Origin: Pelagicoccus sp. SDUM812005
Lineage (GTDB): Bacteria; Verrucomicrobiota; Verrucomicrobiia; Opitutales; Opitutaceae
DNA length: 64,000 nt
Assembly: GCF_031127875.1 (NCBI RefSeq)
Contig: NZ_JARXIA010000013.1
Location: 62,001 to 126,000 of the forward strand
Direction of reading: 5' to 3'
The position numbers were made by a program, and so were the translations under genes. The notes under the pieces are model-generated. The model did not search any database and was not told where the DNA came from. It worked only from the letters and a program-made list of their open reading frames with translations. The stretch's first letter is position 1, and every line of letters begins with the position of its first letter. Below, piece after piece: positions 55,953-64,000 of this stretch.

Positions 55953-57850
55953 TTGCGCGATACCGCGTGAACGCTCCAGTCCGCGCCTGCGCGAGTCGTC
56001 CGCCCGCCCGCGGCAAGCTGCGGCCGATCGAAGGGACCGCTTAGCGCGACGCTTTCGTCCTTCGCTTTCCCTCCGCTCAGCAAAGCGTTCAACTCGTCCA
56101 CCGCGTTTCGCAATCGCAAGGACTGCCTGTCGAGCGAATCCGCCGCCTCGGCCGTTTGCTGGGCGCTGTGAGCCGTGCTACGCCCCACGTCATCCATCTG
56201 CCGCATCGACTCCGTGGTCTGGGCGATGCCTGCAGACTGCTGCGAAGTCGCTTCCGCAATAACCTCCACGTAGCTGTCCGCCTCCCTGATCCTCGACACG
56301 ATCTCCTCCAACCGTTCCCGAGCCCGCACCGATATCCGAGCCCCGCGCTCCGAGTTCTCGATCGCTTGCTCGATCTTGGTCCCCGTTTCCTGAGCCGCTT
56401 TCGACACGCGCTGGGCCAAGCTCCTGACCTCGTCGGCGACGACTGCAAAGCCCGCCCCCGCATTTCCCGCTCGGGCCGCCTCGACCGCCGCATTCAGGGC
56501 GAGCAAGTTGGTCTGGAAGGCGATGTTCTCGATCGTTCCAATTATGTCAGCGGTCTCCGCGCTGCTCTGCTGGATGCGCCCCATGGCGCTTTCCAATTCA
56601 GAAATCTCGGCCACTCCATCCTCGGCCGTTTCGCGAGCTAAGCGAGTGGCCGACACGGTCTTGTCCGCATTGCCGATGTTCTCGGTCGAACGATTGGAAA
56701 TGTCCTGCAAAAAGCTAAACGTTTCCTCCAAGCTGGCGGCCTGCTGTTCGGCCCCTGCCGCAAAGACGCCGCTGGCCGACTGCACTTGCACCGAAGAAGC
56801 GCTCAACGCCGCCGTCACTTCTGACATCTTTCCCGAGGCGGAGAGCAAACGTCGATTGATCGATCTCGGTATCCAAACTCCCATCACAATAGACAAAACC
56901 ACCGCAACCCCGCAGATCCAAAGGATGGTGGAGCGGCCCGACCAAGCCCGAGCAACGATTCCTTCCAATTGCGCTTCCAAGTCAAAGACCATCTCCTGAG
57001 ATCGATCGATCGAGCCTTCTTGTATCAGCGAAATGGATGCATGCAGATTCTGCGACGCTGCATCGACAGAATTCGCCTTGATCGACAACTGCTCGAGAAG
57101 CTGCGATAGCCCTTCCTCGTCCACAAATCCAAGAAAGATCCCTCCGAACTTCTCAAACGCGTCTTCCGCGATCGCTTCTCCCGCAGTGCTGCCGGCCAAG
57201 CTTTCCTCCAAAACCGAAAAGCCATCTTGCGCTTCCACGATCGCTGCCATCACTCGCTCCTCGAATCGGCCAAAGGCCCCGTCGTCATGCGACAGGGCTA
57301 CCGTACGCTGCGCCTCGGAGACGATTTTCGCCCCCGCGTAGGCCAAGCGCGTGAGAGCACCGCTCGCGAGGGCCCGCTTCGAAACGTCCAAGCTGGAATC
57401 CGGCATAGCCGCCAAGCGGCCACGGAAGCTGCCATAAAGCTGGGAGCAAGTCGCATCGATCTCGTCCAACTCCCTCGGAAGCGCCTCCATCAACTCCAAA
57501 TAGTTCCTTCTCGCAAGGTGCAACTGGCCGACCTGGACTCGAATATTCTCCGGCAAACCATTCTCTGGCCCCGCTTCCTCCCCTAAGACTCTTGCCAACT
57601 CCGCTTCGGAATCGAAGCGCTCCAAGGCGGAAAACGATTTCATCGTCTGGATCCTACGGGAAATCGAAACGATCTGGTTCGCCTTCCCCACCAAAGCCGC
57701 ATCCTTGCGAAGATTCGCGACCACCCGGTCCTTTCCTAGCTCCATCTCGCCAGATAGTCGGCCAATGGTCACCACCGCAAAAGCGGAGAGGACCAAAACT
57801 AAAAGGACACACCCTAGGAAACCTAGGAAAATTCTGAACTTTAAACTCAT
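55949..57850 (-). CDS. Methyl-accepting chemotaxis protein with large periplasmic sensor
   Basis: 633 residues from the ATG at 57850. TM1 about 8-30 ([20 protein letters not shown]), a helical periplasmic domain about 31-285 (four-helix type by the heptad pattern), TM2 about 290-312, a short HAMP-like segment, and the signalling hairpin with [20 protein letters not shown] and DEVRSLAQR. The C-terminus has no clear CheR-binding xWxxF; the closest is [10 protein letters not shown]. No che genes are near, so coupling to flagellar or other machinery is elsewhere. It is the second chemoreceptor in the window and much larger than the one at 27387. Confidence 0.92.
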   Translation of the reverse strand: MSLKFRIFLGFLGCVLLVLVLSAFAVVTIGRLSGEMELGKDRVVANLRKDAALVGKANQIVSISRRIQTMKSFSALERFDSEAELARVLGEEAGPENGLPENIRVQVGQLHLARRNYLELMEALPRELDEIDATCSQLYGSFRGRLAAMPDSSLDVSKRALASGALTRLAYAGAKIVSEAQRTVALSHDDGAFGRFEERVMAAIVEAQDGFSVLEESLAGSTAGEAIAEDAFEKFGGIFLGFVDEEGLSQLLEQLSIKANSVDAASQNLHASISLIQEGSIDRSQEMVFDLEAQLEGIVARAWSGRSTILWICGVAVVLSIVMGVWIPRSINRRLLSASGKMSEVTAALSASSVQVQSASGVFAAGAEQQAASLEETFSFLQDISNRSTENIGNADKTVSATRLARETAEDGVAEISELESAMGRIQQSSAETADIIGTIENIAFQTNLLALNAAVEAARAGNAGAGFAVVADEVRSLAQRVSKAAQETGTKIEQAIENSERGARISVRARERLEEIVSRIREADSYVEVIAEATSQQSAGIAQTTESMRQMDDVGRSTAHSAQQTAEAADSLDRQSLRLRNAVDELNALLSGGKAKDESVALSGPFDRPQLAAGGRTTRAGADWSVHAVSRN

Positions 57851-58153
57851 CGTATGGGTTTGCTTATCGGTTGCTGTTCTTCCGAACGGACCTAGCCCTA
57901 CGAGCCTAGCAATCCGCTGGAGCCCCACACCTCGACTCCCACGGCCACCCTCTTGAGAGCTATCTATGTTACATTTTAGCGACCCTAGGTTTCACCTAAG
58001 AAATACCCTATACCGAAAAGCGCAGTTTCTCGACATCGCTCCGCGCTCGCCCTGAAGCGCTAGCGGCAGGCGTCCTTCATTACCCTCGAGGAATGAACGA
58101 GGGTCCGAATCCCACAACCCAAACTGGATCGCCCCGCAGCGGGACGCAGTCCC
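57851..58153. other. 303-bp region between the chemoreceptor and gvpL/F-like genes
   Basis: No gene. It is the upstream region of the leftward chemoreceptor gene and the downstream region of the gvpL/F-like gene. A 7-bp inverted repeat (58082-58088 with 58098-58104) could be a weak terminator but lacks a T run. Confidence 0.5.
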
Positions 58154-58900
58154 TTACTTGTAGGATATCATGGTTTGGCTGCAGAAATTCTGCGGCGCCC
58201 AAGGTCCATTGTACGAAAAGCTGAAATGCGGAGCGAAGTGATCCCCGGCATCGTAGATCGACTTTTCGAATACCCGTAGGCGTTCCCGATTAACCAAGCA
58301 GTTAAACGTGACCACGTCTTCCTCCGAGCAAGGCAAGCGGCTCTCGCGGATTTCCGCGCACCAAGGACCGATCATCTCCTGTAGCTGGCTCTTGTAGATT
58401 TCCTTCTCCTTGGCCAAGGTCCGAGTGAATTTTTCCCCCTTCTTGGCCCGGTCGCCGAGGAAGTAAAGCAAGCGCCCGTTCAGCACCTTGCCCTTCTCGT
58501 CGCGAAGGTATGGATACTTCTCGATCAAGTGATCAAGCAGGTCGGGCACGTCGAAACGCATCGTCACTTCCATCTCCACCTTGCGGTAGATGCGAGTCAG
58601 CTCCTTCTCGAGGATCGCTTCGTTGTTGGAAAGCACCCGCTCCACCTGAGCCAAGCTCGAGAGCGTCAGGCCGTACTGCAGCGGGATGATCGAAGCCTGC
58701 GACATCAACAAGCGCTGCACGTGCTGGTGGGCAAAAATATCGTCCCCGCAAAGCGTCAAGGTCTTCTGACCGTAGGCGCTCACCACCGCCGAAACCTTCC
58801 CCACGGTCACCATGAAGAGGTTGCGCCCCTCCACGCCCGTCAGGTCCTCAAGATCATGAGGAGCGTCAGCCAATGTGTATGCGTATAGGAAGATGCTCAT
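58154..58900 (-). CDS. GvpL/GvpF-like protein, without other gas vesicle genes
   Basis: 248 residues from the ATG at 58900 (AGAGAG upstream). It reads as the GvpL/GvpF family: an N-terminal fold with FLYAYTLADAPHDLEDLTGVEG and KVSAVVSAYG, a coiled middle (EVERVLSNNEAILEKELTRIY-type), and the C-terminal signature FSFSYNGPWAPQNF, which family members share. GvpL/F proteins sit with gvpA, gvpN, gvpJ and others in gas vesicle operons. None of those is present in the 64 kb here. Some bacteria carry lone GvpL/F-like proteins of unknown role, so a gas-vesicle function is not implied. Confidence 0.82.
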   Translation of the reverse strand: MSIFLYAYTLADAPHDLEDLTGVEGRNLFMVTVGKVSAVVSAYGQKTLTLCGDDIFAHQHVQRLLMSQASIIPLQYGLTLSSLAQVERVLSNNEAILEKELTRIYRKVEMEVTMRFDVPDLLDHLIEKYPYLRDEKGKVLNGRLLYFLGDRAKKGEKFTRTLAKEKEIYKSQLQEMIGPWCAEIRESRLPCSEEDVVTFNCLVNRERLRVFEKSIYDAGDHFAPHFSFSYNGPWAPQNFCSQTMISYK

Positions 58901-59090
58901 TTCGTTCGGTCTCTCTTGCGAGCGGTAGATTCCAACTCGTAAAAAAGATGTGAACGCCTTCCAGCAGGCGAGTCAATCTGCCCCTTTTCGCTTTACGCGA
59001 GATCAGGGTTTCCTTGATGGGGCCCTTCCTCGACCCCTAGGATCCATACGCCAGTTCACCCGGCGCCATTCGCGCTCGGCCCCCAGTCGC

Positions 59091-60182
59091 CTACGCCAAC
59101 TCGTCCTTGAGCAACCAAGCCGCATGGGCAGCGCCGACCAGGGAAATCGAGTAGTCCTTAACGATGTAAACCGGGATCTTTCGCAGCACCTGCTTCACCT
59201 GCTCGCGGGCATTCTGCTCGAAAAAATAGATGAACTGGCTGCCGTCCAAGAAGTGACGCTCGTTCTTGCCCACAATGCCCCCGGCCAGGAAAAGCCCGCG
59301 TCGCGGCAGCACCGTCGCCGAGAAATCCGCAGCCACTCGGCCGTATACCTTCACGAACAGGCGAATCACGTCGCGGCAAACCGGATGGTTTTCCGCGTGG
59401 CGGGAAATCAAGGCCGGACGCTGCAAGGGCTCCGCATCCAAGATCTTGGCCAGCGTTTCGTCCACCTTCATGCCCCGCCTCACGATGAAGTAATCGAGGA
59501 TCGTATTCAGCCCGCGCCCGGAAAGCAGGTCTTCAATCTCCACGATCGTATTCGCCGCGCCCTGGGCATGGGTCCGCAACTCCTCCGTCTCCAAGTCGAA
59601 GGCCGCGAAACAGGCGTGGCCGCCTTCGGACGGGAGGGCGCGATAGCGATCCCCGTCCTTCACCAGCATTCCCACGCCGAGCCCCGTGCCCGCCCCGACT
59701 ATCAAGCTCACCGATCCGATCGGCTCCGGATCGCCGCCATCCGTGTGCGGCAAGTGCGTGACCTCCTCGGGATTGTTCAGGTCCAGCAAAGGCACGCCAT
59801 AGCTGATCGCCTCGAAATCGTTGATAATCTTGGTAGGAAAACCGAAAGCCATCTCGATCTCGGTCCCGTCCAGGTCCCAGTCCAAGTTCGAAAGGTCGCA
59901 GCGGTTTTTCGAGATCGGCCCCGCGCCGCTGATGCCGGCAACCGAAACCTTGATCTCGGGAAACTTCTTCGCCGCAGTTTCCAGAAGCAGTCGAATCGAC
60001 GGCAGGATGGAATCCACCTCCGCGCTAGGAACCACCGTCTCCAGCAAAATCTCGAACTTCCCCTCAGCCACCTTGACCAGCGCCATATTCGCGTTCGTGC
60101 CGCCAATATCTCCGGCGAGGGCGATCGGTTCACCGTTCCAGGATTCGCTGTGCCAAATGGTCTGAATTGTATTCGTTTGCAT
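59091..60182 (-). CDS. glk: Glucokinase (Glk family)
   Basis: 363 residues from the ATG at 60182. Signatures: GDIGGTNANMAL (phosphate-binding), GISGAGPISKNRC, LIVGAGTGLGVGML (adenosine region) and SEGGHACFAAFD (glucose-binding stretch), followed by the helical C-terminus. It belongs to the Glk (PF02685-type) glucokinases rather than ROK. It phosphorylates glucose to glucose 6-phosphate. It is divergent from a DUF1294 gene (115 bp). Together with pgi, gntK and glgB it forms the glucose-handling part of this window. Confidence 0.95.
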   Translation of the reverse strand: MQTNTIQTIWHSESWNGEPIALAGDIGGTNANMALVKVAEGKFEILLETVVPSAEVDSILPSIRLLLETAAKKFPEIKVSVAGISGAGPISKNRCDLSNLDWDLDGTEIEMAFGFPTKIINDFEAISYGVPLLDLNNPEEVTHLPHTDGGDPEPIGSVSLIVGAGTGLGVGMLVKDGDRYRALPSEGGHACFAAFDLETEELRTHAQGAANTIVEIEDLLSGRGLNTILDYFIVRRGMKVDETLAKILDAEPLQRPALISRHAENHPVCRDVIRLFVKVYGRVAADFSATVLPRRGLFLAGGIVGKNERHFLDGSQFIYFFEQNAREQVKQVLRKIPVYIVKDYSISLVGAAHAAWLLKDELA

Positions 60183-60297
60183 GATCGTTTTCTGGGGAAA
60201 AGGGGCGGAGAAAAAACAAATCCCCCTTGCGACTCCATAATAAAATCGCTCTTCCAAAACCACAACCACTCCGCCAAGTTACCCTCAAGAAGCAACC

Positions 60298-60570
60298 ATG
60301 CCCAACCCGAACCAACTGATTATCCTCTTCGCCGCGCTGAACCTGCTCGCTTTCCTCCTCTTCGGAATCGACAAGCTCTTTGCCAAGGCGAGCCGCAGCC
60401 GCATCTCGGAAAAAGCCCTGCTGGTCTCCTCCGCCCTGGCAGCATCGCCCGGAGCCCTGCTCGGCATGGTCGTCTTCAACCACAAGACCTCCAAGCCGAA
60501 GTTCCGCTACGGCGTGCCCGCCCTGCTGGTCGCGCACGCAGGGATCAGCTACTGGCTCTCCTACGCCTAG
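60298..60570 (+). CDS. DUF1294-family small membrane protein
   Basis: 90 residues with three hydrophobic segments (LIILFAALNLLAFLLFGIDKLF, LLVSSALAASPGALLGMVVF, VPALLVAHAGISYWLSYA) separated by basic turns. The pattern FGIDKLFAKASRSRISEK followed by an ALL-rich helix and NHKTSKPKFRYGVP is characteristic of DUF1294, whose role is unknown. Convergent with the SRPBCC gene (1 bp between stops). Confidence 0.85.
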   Translation: MPNPNQLIILFAALNLLAFLLFGIDKLFAKASRSRISEKALLVSSALAASPGALLGMVVFNHKTSKPKFRYGVPALLVAHAGISYWLSYA

Positions 60571-60571
60571 G

Positions 60572-61108
60572 CTACCCTTCCGCCGCTTCCGCCGCAGCTT
60601 TCAGCTTAGCCAAGCCGTGGTCGAACATCGGAGCGATCATGTCCGGCATCATCCAAGCCAAGTAACCGCCCACTACCGGAGCCGGCACCTCGCCCGCCAT
60701 CTGCCAGGTCACCACCAGCCCGTTCGGGCTCTTGTCATAGGTGATCGACGAGGTATTCGCAAAGGCGTCCTCGTTGAACAAAAGATCGAAGGTAACTCCC
60801 CTCTCCGGATCCGCTTCCGTAAACACCAAGCGTCCGTCCCCATCCGTTCCGACCCAACTCTGCGAAGCGCCCACACCCTTGGTCTGTTCGCCAAGCGTCA
60901 CTTGCAAGGCCTCGTCCGCATCCTTCCACGGTCCCCAAACCGGCCACTGCTCCAAGTCGCCGACCAGCGAATACACTTTCTCAGGAGAAGCCTGCACCAC
61001 GATCGAGCGCGAAACCGTAAACTCCTTCGAAAGGAAAAAACCGAGCACGATGGCGGCAACGAAAAGCAGGGAAAAAACGGAAAAAACGACGAGGAAGAAC
61101 TTTCTCAT
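60572..61108 (-). CDS. SRPBCC-family protein with N-terminal membrane helix
   Basis: 178 residues. A single N-terminal helix (about 5-28, LVVFSVFSLLFVAAIVLGFFL) anchors an SRPBCC/polyketide-cyclase-like domain with TVSRSIVVQASPEKVYSLVGDLEQWPVWGPW at its start and a C-terminal helix (MIAPMFDHGLAKLKAAAEAA). The fold binds lipids or hydrophobic ligands. The membrane anchor in front of an SRPBCC domain is common in bacteria; the role is unknown. It is 60 bp downstream of gntK on the same strand and may share its operon. Confidence 0.8.
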   Translation of the reverse strand: MRKFFLVVFSVFSLLFVAAIVLGFFLSKEFTVSRSIVVQASPEKVYSLVGDLEQWPVWGPWKDADEALQVTLGEQTKGVGASQSWVGTDGDGRLVFTEADPERGVTFDLLFNEDAFANTSSITYDKSPNGLVVTWQMAGEVPAPVVGGYLAWMMPDMIAPMFDHGLAKLKAAAEAAEG

Positions 61109-61168
61109 TCCTTCCGTTCTGGACGATTACGAAGCGCTAGCAATGCGAAACCGCCCCCTAGAAATTTT

Positions 61169-61681
61169 CTAAAGTTCCGCCAAGGCTTTCGCTACGATCT
61201 CTTCGATCGGTAGTCGAATATCCACTACGACCGCGTCCTCCGGCTCTTCCAAAGCCTCGAGCTGCGAATCCACCAAGCTCGTCGGCATGAAATGGTCCTT
61301 CCGCTGCCCCACCCGCTCGAGTATCGTGTCCCGATCCCCCTTCAGGTAGAGCCAACTCGCGCCCGGCAAGCCCGCCTCCAACGCATCGCGATACCGCTGC
61401 TTCAGGGCGCTGCAAGCCAGCACCACCGAATCGCCCTTCTCCAGACGAGAGCGGAGCTCGGCGTTCAAGACCTCCAGCCAGCCAGCCCGGTCCTCGTCGG
61501 TCAAAGGAATGCCGGCGCTCATCTTGTCGACGTTGCTTTGCGGATGGAAATCGTCCGCATCCAACATCTCGATATGCTTCGCCTTCGCGATCTCGATCGC
61601 GATCGTCGACTTGCCGCTGCCGCAGATCCCCATCACGAAATACGCGACAGGGCCGGATCCTTGAGAACCTACCCCTCCCAC
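61169..61681 (-). CDS. gntK: Gluconokinase
   Basis: 170 residues from a GTG at 61681; the ATG at 61633 would cut the P-loop strand, so the GTG is preferred although the first 12 residues are not conserved-looking. GICGSGKST is the Walker A, then IEMLDADDFHPQSN and CSALKQRYRD, typical of the gntK/idnK family. It phosphorylates gluconate to 6-phosphogluconate for the pentose phosphate or Entner-Doudoroff route. It overlaps the 3' end of glgB by 13 bp, so the two are coupled on one transcript. Odd pairing with glycogen synthesis, but compact. Confidence 0.9.
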   Translation of the reverse strand: MGGVGSQGSGPVAYFVMGICGSGKSTIAIEIAKAKHIEMLDADDFHPQSNVDKMSAGIPLTDEDRAGWLEVLNAELRSRLEKGDSVVLACSALKQRYRDALEAGLPGASWLYLKGDRDTILERVGQRKDHFMPTSLVDSQLEALEEPEDAVVVDIRLPIEEIVAKALAEL

Positions 61682-63879
61682 TTGAAAAACAAGGTAGAAA
61701 GCGGCGGAATCGTGAACTCGCCGGATTGAGGGAAGCTATCGTACTCCACCGGTTCCGAATTCACTCCGTTCACGTTGCCGATATTGGAACCGCCATAGAA
61801 GGACGAATCCGTATTCAAAATCTCACGCCAGTGTCCTGCGGACGGCAGGCCGATGCGATACTTCTCCCGCGTCATCGGGGTGAAGTGGCCGATCACCAAG
61901 ATCTTGCTGCGACCATCCGGAGAGGTGCGCACGTAGCTGATCATGCTCGAATCCGCATCCCAACAGGCGATCCAACGGAAGCTCTTGTCGTCGAAGTCAG
62001 TCAACGCCAAGGCCGGCTCGGACTTGTAGACTCGGTTCAGGTCCCGCACCAGCGATGCGATCCCGTGGTGGTCGGAGAACTCGTTGAGGTGCCACTGCAA
62101 GCTCTTGTCGTAGTTCCACTCCTCGGATTGGCCGAACTCGCTTCCCATGAAGAGCAGCTTCTTGCCTGGGTAGCCCCACATGTGACCGTAGAGGGAACGC
62201 AGCGTACGCGACTTGTCCGTGATCGAGCCCGCTCCCATCTTCATGAGCATCGAGCCCTTCCCATGAGTCACTTCGTCATGGGAGAAAACCGTCACGAACT
62301 TCTCCGCATACTGGTAAAGCATGCCAAAAGTCAGGTTGTTCTGGTGATGCTTGCGGTAGATCGGGTCCTTCTCGAAGTAGGACATGTTGTCGTGCATCCA
62401 GCCCATGTTCCACTTCAGGTCAAAACCGAGCCCGCCTTCCGCCGGCGACTTGGTCACACCGCCAAACGAAGTCGACTCTTCCGCGATCATCAGCGTGCCC
62501 GGGTAATACTTGTGCACGAGATCGTTGGTTTCCCGCAAGAAGGCGATCGCCTCCAAATTCTCGTTGCCGCCGTACTGGTTGGGAATCCACTGCCCTTCCT
62601 CGCGAGAGTAGTCGAGATAGAGCATGGAAGCGACCGCGTCCACGCGCAGACCGTCGATGTGATAGCGGTCCAGCCAGCTCAAAGCGTTGGCGACCAGGAA
62701 GCTCTTCACCTCATGGCGACCGAAGTTGAAGATCAAAGTCCCCCAGTCCATGTGAGCGCCCAGGCGCGGATCCTCGTGCTCGTAGAGACAGGTCCCATCG
62801 AAGCCGGGCAAGGCAAAGGTGTCGCGCGGGAAGTGGGCCGGTACCCAGTCGAGGATTACCCCGATCTCCCGCTGGTGCATGTAGTCGACGAAAGCCTTGA
62901 AGTCGTCCGGCGTGCCGAAGCGATGAGTCGGCGCGTAGTATCCGGTTACTTGATACCCCCAGGATCCGTCGAAAGGATGCTCCGCCACCGGCATCAGCTC
63001 GATGTGCGTGAAGCCGTGCTCGATCACGTAGTCCGCCAGCTCGACCGCAAGCTCCTTGTAGGTCAACGGACGATTGTCCTCCTCCCAGCGGCGCTTCCAA
63101 GAGGCAAGGTGCACCTCGTAGATGCTCATCGGCTGCTCGAGCGCCTGATGGTTGACCCGCTTGGCCATCCAAGCCTGGTCGTTCCAAGCATAGGAAGAAT
63201 GATCGAAAACGATGGAGGCATTGTTGGGCGGCGCTTCGAAGTAGCAGCCATACGGATCGGTCTTCAAGAAGACGTCGCCATTCTTGGCCCGCAGCTCGAA
63301 CTTGTAGACCTCGCCCGGCTCCAGACCGGGAACGAAGAGCTCCCAAACGCCGCTCGCCCCCAAGGAACGCATCGGATGGTAGCGACCGTCCCAATCGTTG
63401 AATACGCCTACCAGCGAAACCCGTTCCGCATTCGGCGCCCACACCGCGAACGACACCCCGGGAATCCCGTTCACCGTCTTCGGATGGGCCCCCAGCTTTT
63501 CGTAGATGCGGTGCTCGTTTCCTTGGTTGAAAAGGTACAGGTCCGAATCGCCCACCGTCGGCAAAAACGAATACGGATCGTAGAACTGGCGGATCTCGCG
63601 ATTGCGTTGCTCCGCCCGCAAGCGATACGGGAAAACCATGTCGCGATCCTCGATCAACACCTCGAAGAAACCGCTCTCGTCGACCTTCTCCATCGGGTAG
63701 CGCGGCCCCGCCTCGGTACCGGCGTCGACGACTTCGCACTTATCTACCCCACTGAGAAACGCCCGCACCAAGATGCCGCGCTTCTTGCCCTTTTGGAAAG
63801 GGTGCATCCCTAAAATATCGTGAGGCGTGCCGACCTTCGCGTCGACAAACCGTTTTAGATCCTGCTTCGAAGTGTACAT
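61669..63879 (-). CDS. glgB: 1,4-alpha-glucan branching enzyme
   Basis: 736 residues from the ATG at 63879, close to the E. coli GlgB length. The N-terminal part holds two beta-sandwich regions (the second a CBM48, FAVWAPNAERVSLVGVFNDW). The GH13 barrel follows with DWVPAHFP, GLRVDAVASML (nucleophile Asp414), AEEST (acid/base Glu467) and FSHDEVTHGKGS. The C-terminal beta domain ends in LSTLFFKWEG. It transfers alpha-1,4 chain pieces to make alpha-1,6 branches in glycogen. No glgC/A/P in the window. gntK starts inside its 3' end. Confidence 0.96.
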   Translation of the reverse strand: MYTSKQDLKRFVDAKVGTPHDILGMHPFQKGKKRGILVRAFLSGVDKCEVVDAGTEAGPRYPMEKVDESGFFEVLIEDRDMVFPYRLRAEQRNREIRQFYDPYSFLPTVGDSDLYLFNQGNEHRIYEKLGAHPKTVNGIPGVSFAVWAPNAERVSLVGVFNDWDGRYHPMRSLGASGVWELFVPGLEPGEVYKFELRAKNGDVFLKTDPYGCYFEAPPNNASIVFDHSSYAWNDQAWMAKRVNHQALEQPMSIYEVHLASWKRRWEEDNRPLTYKELAVELADYVIEHGFTHIELMPVAEHPFDGSWGYQVTGYYAPTHRFGTPDDFKAFVDYMHQREIGVILDWVPAHFPRDTFALPGFDGTCLYEHEDPRLGAHMDWGTLIFNFGRHEVKSFLVANALSWLDRYHIDGLRVDAVASMLYLDYSREEGQWIPNQYGGNENLEAIAFLRETNDLVHKYYPGTLMIAEESTSFGGVTKSPAEGGLGFDLKWNMGWMHDNMSYFEKDPIYRKHHQNNLTFGMLYQYAEKFVTVFSHDEVTHGKGSMLMKMGAGSITDKSRTLRSLYGHMWGYPGKKLLFMGSEFGQSEEWNYDKSLQWHLNEFSDHHGIASLVRDLNRVYKSEPALALTDFDDKSFRWIACWDADSSMISYVRTSPDGRSKILVIGHFTPMTREKYRIGLPSAGHWREILNTDSSFYGGSNIGNVNGVNSEPVEYDSFPQSGEFTIPPLSTLFFKWEG

Positions 63880-64000
63880 AAAACTGGCCAAAGAATGTGG
63901 CGATTGACTCTCGAACCCGATGCCAGCCCTGTCTCGAATAGACAAGGCAAAACCGGTCCAAGCTTGTGATAATCAGCAAGCTGTCCGCCAACATAGCCGC

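Noticed and set aside
58082-58104. Hairpin downstream of the gvpL/F-like gene as a terminator
   Set aside because: A 7-bp stem with a 9-base loop but no T run on either strand; too weak to call.
58950-60665. 571-residue rightward frame across glk
   Set aside because: Antisense to a clear glucokinase, and it runs into DUF1294 in another frame.
61726-63813. 695-residue frame antisense to glgB
   Set aside because: The sense strand is a full-length branching enzyme with catalytic residues; the antisense is R/V/H/L-rich shadow.

Overview
The window looks like a chromosomal stretch from a free-living Gram-negative bacterium, most likely a Verrucomicrobiota of the class Opitutia (Opitutales/Puniceicoccales, for example a Pelagicoccus-like marine lineage). 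This placement is inference. It rests on high GC (about 60% by eye), start codons that mostly lack a visible Shine-Dalgarno sequence, secreted VCBS and M64 proteins, a fused chorismate mutase-prephenate dehydratase next to scpB, and two-component kinases with large sensor regions. There are no rRNA or tRNA genes, insertion sequences, CRISPR arrays or phage genes that I can support. Almost all of the sequence is coding.

Layout. 1-3.5 kb: a leftward, translationally coupled operon of three secreted proteins (VCBS/FG-GAP protein, trypsin-like protease, and a secreted protein cut by the window edge). 3.8-7.2 kb: a secreted alpha/beta-hydrolase-like protein and a stand-alone EF-G of the FusA2 type. 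7.3-12.3 kb: a leftward glycan operon (large GH94-like phosphorylase, then a GH30 glycosidase). 12.7-18.6 kb: a small phosphate-binding-protein-like protein and a porin-like barrel, divergent from a giant hybrid histidine kinase. 18.7-23.7 kb: two methyltransferases, then a rearranged patch with a broken trhO copy, a low-GC secreted protein, a frameshifted gene relic and the intact trhO. 23.8-28.6 kb: Wzi-like outer-membrane protein, an SRPBCC-VOC fusion, cysH and a minimal chemoreceptor. 28.7-38.7 kb: M64 peptidase, a TPR-AAA+ ATPase coupled to a TPR membrane protein, a 2-hydroxyacid dehydrogenase, RecQ, and a PspA/IM30-like protein with a polytopic membrane partner. 39-42 kb: an OlsB/PlsC-like acyltransferase pair and a lipoprotein M48 protease. 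42.4-45.5 kb: a three-gene envelope cluster of unknown function, including a protein with 24 perfect Gly-Gln-Gln triplets. 45.6-52.3 kb: a Gfo/Idh/MocA oxidoreductase and core metabolism and chromosome genes (pheA, scpB, ilvD, pgi). 52.7-57.9 kb: a second hybrid kinase, an LpxL-like acyltransferase and a second chemoreceptor. 58.2-63.9 kb: an orphan GvpL/F-like protein, glucokinase, DUF1294, an SRPBCC protein, gluconokinase and glycogen branching enzyme.

How the genes fit together. Several loci concern hexose use and storage (GH30/phosphorylase, pgi, glk, gntK, glgB). Others concern envelope biogenesis and stress (PspA pair, M48, OlsB/PlsC, LpxL-like, Wzi). Signal transduction is represented by two hybrid kinases and two chemoreceptors. 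The least explained modules are the 42.4-45.5 kb cluster with the GQQ repeat protein, the TPR-AAA+/TPR-membrane pair, and the orphan GvpL/F protein.
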